Source: Arthrobacter sp. B6 (GTDB lineage Bacteria; Actinomycetota; Actinomycetes; Actinomycetales; Micrococcaceae). From it: a DNA stretch of 64,000 nt. Every line of letters starts with the position of its first letter. Position 1 is the stretch's first letter. Shown here in pieces: positions 62,033 to 64,000 of the stretch. The stretch covers positions 571,001 through 635,000 of the forward strand of contig NZ_KV467169.1 of the NCBI RefSeq assembly GCF_001663775.1. Direction: 5' to 3'. A program made the translations under genes and the position numbers. The notes below the pieces were generated by a model, which did no database searches, was not told where the DNA came from, and worked only from the letters and a program-made list of their open reading frames with translations.

Positions 62033-62108
62033 TTAGGGTGAGCGCATTAAGTCTCGAAATTCTTAGTTCCCCGGTTCCAGTGCAGATCCCGGGGAACTGC
62101 AACCCTAA
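62033..62108 (+). promoter_or_regulatory. Structured 5' leader of the GH25 lysozyme gene, class unknown
   Basis: A perfect 10-bp inverted repeat, AGTTCCCCGG at 62065-62074 with its complement at 62089-62098, is enclosed by a second pair, TTAGGGT at 62033-62039 with ACCCTAA at 62102-62108. The structure ends 43 nt before the ATG. It could be a cis-regulatory RNA. The rest of the 284-bp gap from tadA (61867-62150) shows no gene. Confidence 0.5.
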
Positions 62109-62150
62109 TGGTGTTCGCTGGGGAGCGCACCATTTGTCTCCGGAGCCAAA

Positions 62151-64000
62151 ATGAAGCGGAACCAGTCTCACCGTCGCCCAGTCCTCCGAGCCTTGGGGGC
62201 AGCAGCCCTGGCTGCCGCCCTTGTGGCCGGTCCGGGGCTGGCAGTGGTCGCCTTCGCTGACGAACCCAGGCCGGCGCCTGACTCGACTCCTGCTTCGAGT
62301 TCCTCCCCCGCGACGTCCACACCTGTTCCCGGTTCGGCTCCGACGCAAACAACGTCGCCCGTTGCCTCTACGCCTCCGACCGCTGCCCCGCCGACTGCGG
62401 CGGCGACTCCCGCTGCCGGTCCCGTACCAACCAGCATCAACGAATCCATGGCCGAGGCAGTTGGTGTGGGTGGGGCGGAAATGGGCCAACGGTCCGCTCG
62501 CGTAGCTGCGTCATCCTCAAGCACCAGCTTCAAGAAGCTCAGCTCAGAAGCCCTCACGTCGGAAGGCAACTGGATGCCGACGTTTGGGATTCAAGGGCTC
62601 GACGTGAGCGGCCACCAGCCGAGCGTCGACTGGCAGCATCAGTGGAACATGGGTGCCAGGTTCGCATATGTAAAGGCCAGCGAGGGCAACTACTACACCA
62701 ACCCGTCCTACAGCTCGCAGTACCAGGGTTCGCGAAACGTCGGTATGATCCGCGGCGCATATCACTTCGCCATCCCCAACTGGTCTTCGGGCGCTGATCA
62801 GGCACGGTACTTCGTTCAAAACGGTGGGGGCTGGTCAGCCGACGGATACACGATGCCGCCGGTATTGGACTTCGAGTTCAACCCCTATGAGGGCCGCACC
62901 ATCAACGGCTTCTACTTCGGCAATACGTGCTACAACATGTCTCCTGCACAATTGGGCTCCTGGGTAAGGGATTTCGGCAACACGATGCTGTCGATGACCG
63001 GCCGGCTTCCCGTTATCTATACCAACACCAACTGGTGGAATCAGTGCCTGGGCAATCCTTCGGGCTTCGGCGACTACCCCCTCTGGGTCGCGGCGTACCC
63101 CAGTTCACCGACGAACAACGCAGGCTCGGTTCCAACTGGGAGCTGGAGCACCTACAGCATTTGGCAATACAGCAGCACCGGACCATTCGCCGGCGACTCG
63201 AATGTATGGAATGGAGACTATTCGCAGCTGAAGGCGTTTGCCACAAGTAGGCCCGTACTGCCCCCGGCACTGTCATCGACGTTCAAAGTTTCCTGGATAG
63301 GGGACTCGGACGGTGACGGCAAGCCGGATCTGGTGACCCACCGCTCGGACGGTTCCTTGTGGTTCTACGCCGGAAACGGTGCGGGCGGCTACCAAACAGG
63401 CCGCGTCATCGGCACCGGCTGGAACATCTACGACAGGATCGTCGGGGTGGGCGACTCCAACCGCGACGGACGCAGGGACCTCCTCGCCCGGCGCACCGAC
63501 GGCACCCTGTGGTTCTATGCCGGCGACGGAAGAGGCAACTACGAATCCGCACGCCAGGTCGGCAGCGGATGGCAGATCTTCGACCACATCGTCAGCGCCG
63601 GAGACTCCAACAGCGACGGCGTCCCGGACCTGGTGACACGCCACCCCGACGGCGGCCTGTGGTCCTACGCCGGCGATGGAACCGGCGGCTACAAGACGGG
63701 ACAAAAAATAGGTACAGGCTGGCAAATCTACGACCAGTTCGTCAGCACCGGTGACTTCGACTCCGACGGCAAACCCGACCTCCTGGCACGGCACCCCCAC
63801 GGCAGCCTCTGGTTCTACGCCGGAGAGGGCAACGGAACCTACCGCACCGCACGCCAGATCGGCACCGGCTGGACCATCTATGACCAGATCGTCGGCGCGG
63901 GAGACAACAACAGCGACGGAAAGGCCGACCTCGTAGGCCGAAAGGCCGACGGAAGCCTCTGGTTCTACGCCGGAGACGGCATGCGCACCGACGGATACCT
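62151..64000 (+). CDS. Secreted GH25 lysozyme with C-terminal VCBS/FG-GAP repeats (cut by window edge)
   Basis: The frame is open from ATG 62151 to the window edge, 616 codons. A signal peptide (RALGAAALAAALVAGPGLAVV) precedes a Ser/Thr/Pro-rich linker to about residue 100. The GH25 muramidase domain runs from about residue 146 (QGLDVSGHQPSVDW) with catalytic DFEF near 240, up to about 375. Calcium-binding type repeats with the DxDxDG pattern follow from residue 384. The enzyme cleaves peptidoglycan between MurNAc and GlcNAc. It is divergent from the tad operon. Confidence 0.93.
   Translation, partial: MKRNQSHRRPVLRALGAAALAAALVAGPGLAVVAFADEPRPAPDSTPASSSSPATSTPVPGSAPTQTTSPVASTPPTAAPPTAAATPAAGPVPTSINESMAEAVGVGGAEMGQRSARVAASSSSTSFKKLSSEALTSEGNWMPTFGIQGLDVSGHQPSVDWQHQWNMGARFAYVKASEGNYYTNPSYSSQYQGSRNVGMIRGAYHFAIPNWSSGADQARYFVQNGGGWSADGYTMPPVLDFEFNPYEGRTINGFYFGNTCYNMSPAQLGSWVRDFGNTMLSMTGRLPVIYTNTNWWNQCLGNPSGFGDYPLWVAAYPSSPTNNAGSVPTGSWSTYSIWQYSSTGPFAGDSNVWNGDYSQLKAFATSRPVLPPALSSTFKVSWIGDSDGDGKPDLVTHRSDGSLWFYAGNGAGGYQTGRVIGTGWNIYDRIVGVGDSNRDGRRDLLARRTDGTLWFYAGDGRGNYESARQVGSGWQIFDHIVSAGDSNSDGVPDLVTRHPDGGLWSYAGDGTGGYKTGQKIGTGWQIYDQFVSTGDFDSDGKPDLLARHPHGSLWFYAGEGNGTYRTARQIGTGWTIYDQIVGAGDNNSDGKADLVGRKADGSLWFYAGDGMRTDGY
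63300..64000 (+). repeat. In-frame 150-bp (50-residue) tandem repeats of the GH25 protein
   Basis: The GD-(S/F/N)-(N/D) block begins at 63300, 63450, 63600, 63750 and 63900, an exact 150-bp period. Each unit contains a DxNxDGxxDLL calcium-type loop, then DGxLWFYAGxG and IGTGWxIYD. The array runs past the window end. Confidence 0.92.

Noticed and set aside
62033..62108. ydaO-type c-di-AMP riboswitch before the GH25 gene
   Set aside because: The conserved core elements I know for this class are not recognisable; only generic hairpins are seen.

Overview
The window is high-GC DNA from an actinobacterium, almost certainly Micrococcaceae of the Arthrobacter/Pseudarthrobacter type. The evidence is the codon use, the argS-lysA-hom-thrC-thrB-rho-prfA-prmC order, a fused Kgd-type 2-oxoglutarate decarboxylase/dehydrogenase, a SigR/RsrA pair, a 24-residue bL37 ribosomal protein, a SAM-IV type riboswitch and a paired-gene fluoride channel. 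Most of it is ordinary chromosomal core, with one accessory patch at about 13.9-17.7 kb.

Layout. 1-10.7 kb (minus): translation termination (prmC, prfA), rho, and an aspartate-family amino-acid operon (argS, lysA, hom, thrC, thrB) with start/stop overlaps. 10.9-13.8 kb (plus): a three-gene flavin electron-transfer module (FMN-binding lipoprotein, ApbE flavin transferase, NqrB/RnfD-ferredoxin reductase fusion). 13.9-17.7 kb: tRNA-Arg(CCG), an array of 31-bp tandem repeats, a secreted PKD-like protein with a DUF6318 lipoprotein, an outlying copy of the same repeat, and a protealysin-type M4 protease with its emfourin-like inhibitor. 17.7-27.5 kb: a GlxA-type regulator, a 55-residue membrane peptide, HrpA helicase and sulfur/redox enzymes. 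27.6-30.9 kb: Zur and a ZnuABC zinc importer with a Zur-like operator. 30.9-33.3 kb: two CNNM/CBS membrane proteins. 33.8-38.4 kb: kgd and an SGNH hydrolase. 38.4-41.6 kb: a PadR-controlled DUF4097 gene, bL37, and rsrA/sigR with a SigR-type autoregulatory promoter. 41.6-45.5 kb: doxX, aroA, rsgA, hisN. 45.7-51.4 kb: SAM-IV riboswitch plus cysteine desulfurase-like gene, methyltransferase, DtxR-family regulator, crcB pair, small proteins and an HtrA-like protease. 51.5-57.1 kb (minus): tmRNA, smpB, an M23 hydrolase, ftsX, ftsE and prfB. 57.1-61.9 kb (minus): a compact tad pilus cluster. 62.1 kb to the end: a GH25 lysozyme with 50-residue VCBS-like repeats, cut by the window edge.

Links between genes. 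Zur, its operator and ZnuABC form a zinc-homeostasis unit. SigR/RsrA form a thiol-stress switch. prfB-ftsE-ftsX-M23-smpB-ssrA is a conserved block linking cell-wall hydrolysis at division with ribosome rescue. The least understood material is the tRNA-adjacent repeat array with the PKD/DUF6318 pair, the structured leader of the lysozyme gene, and the nested inverted repeat between rho and prfA, where many actinobacteria carry rpmE.
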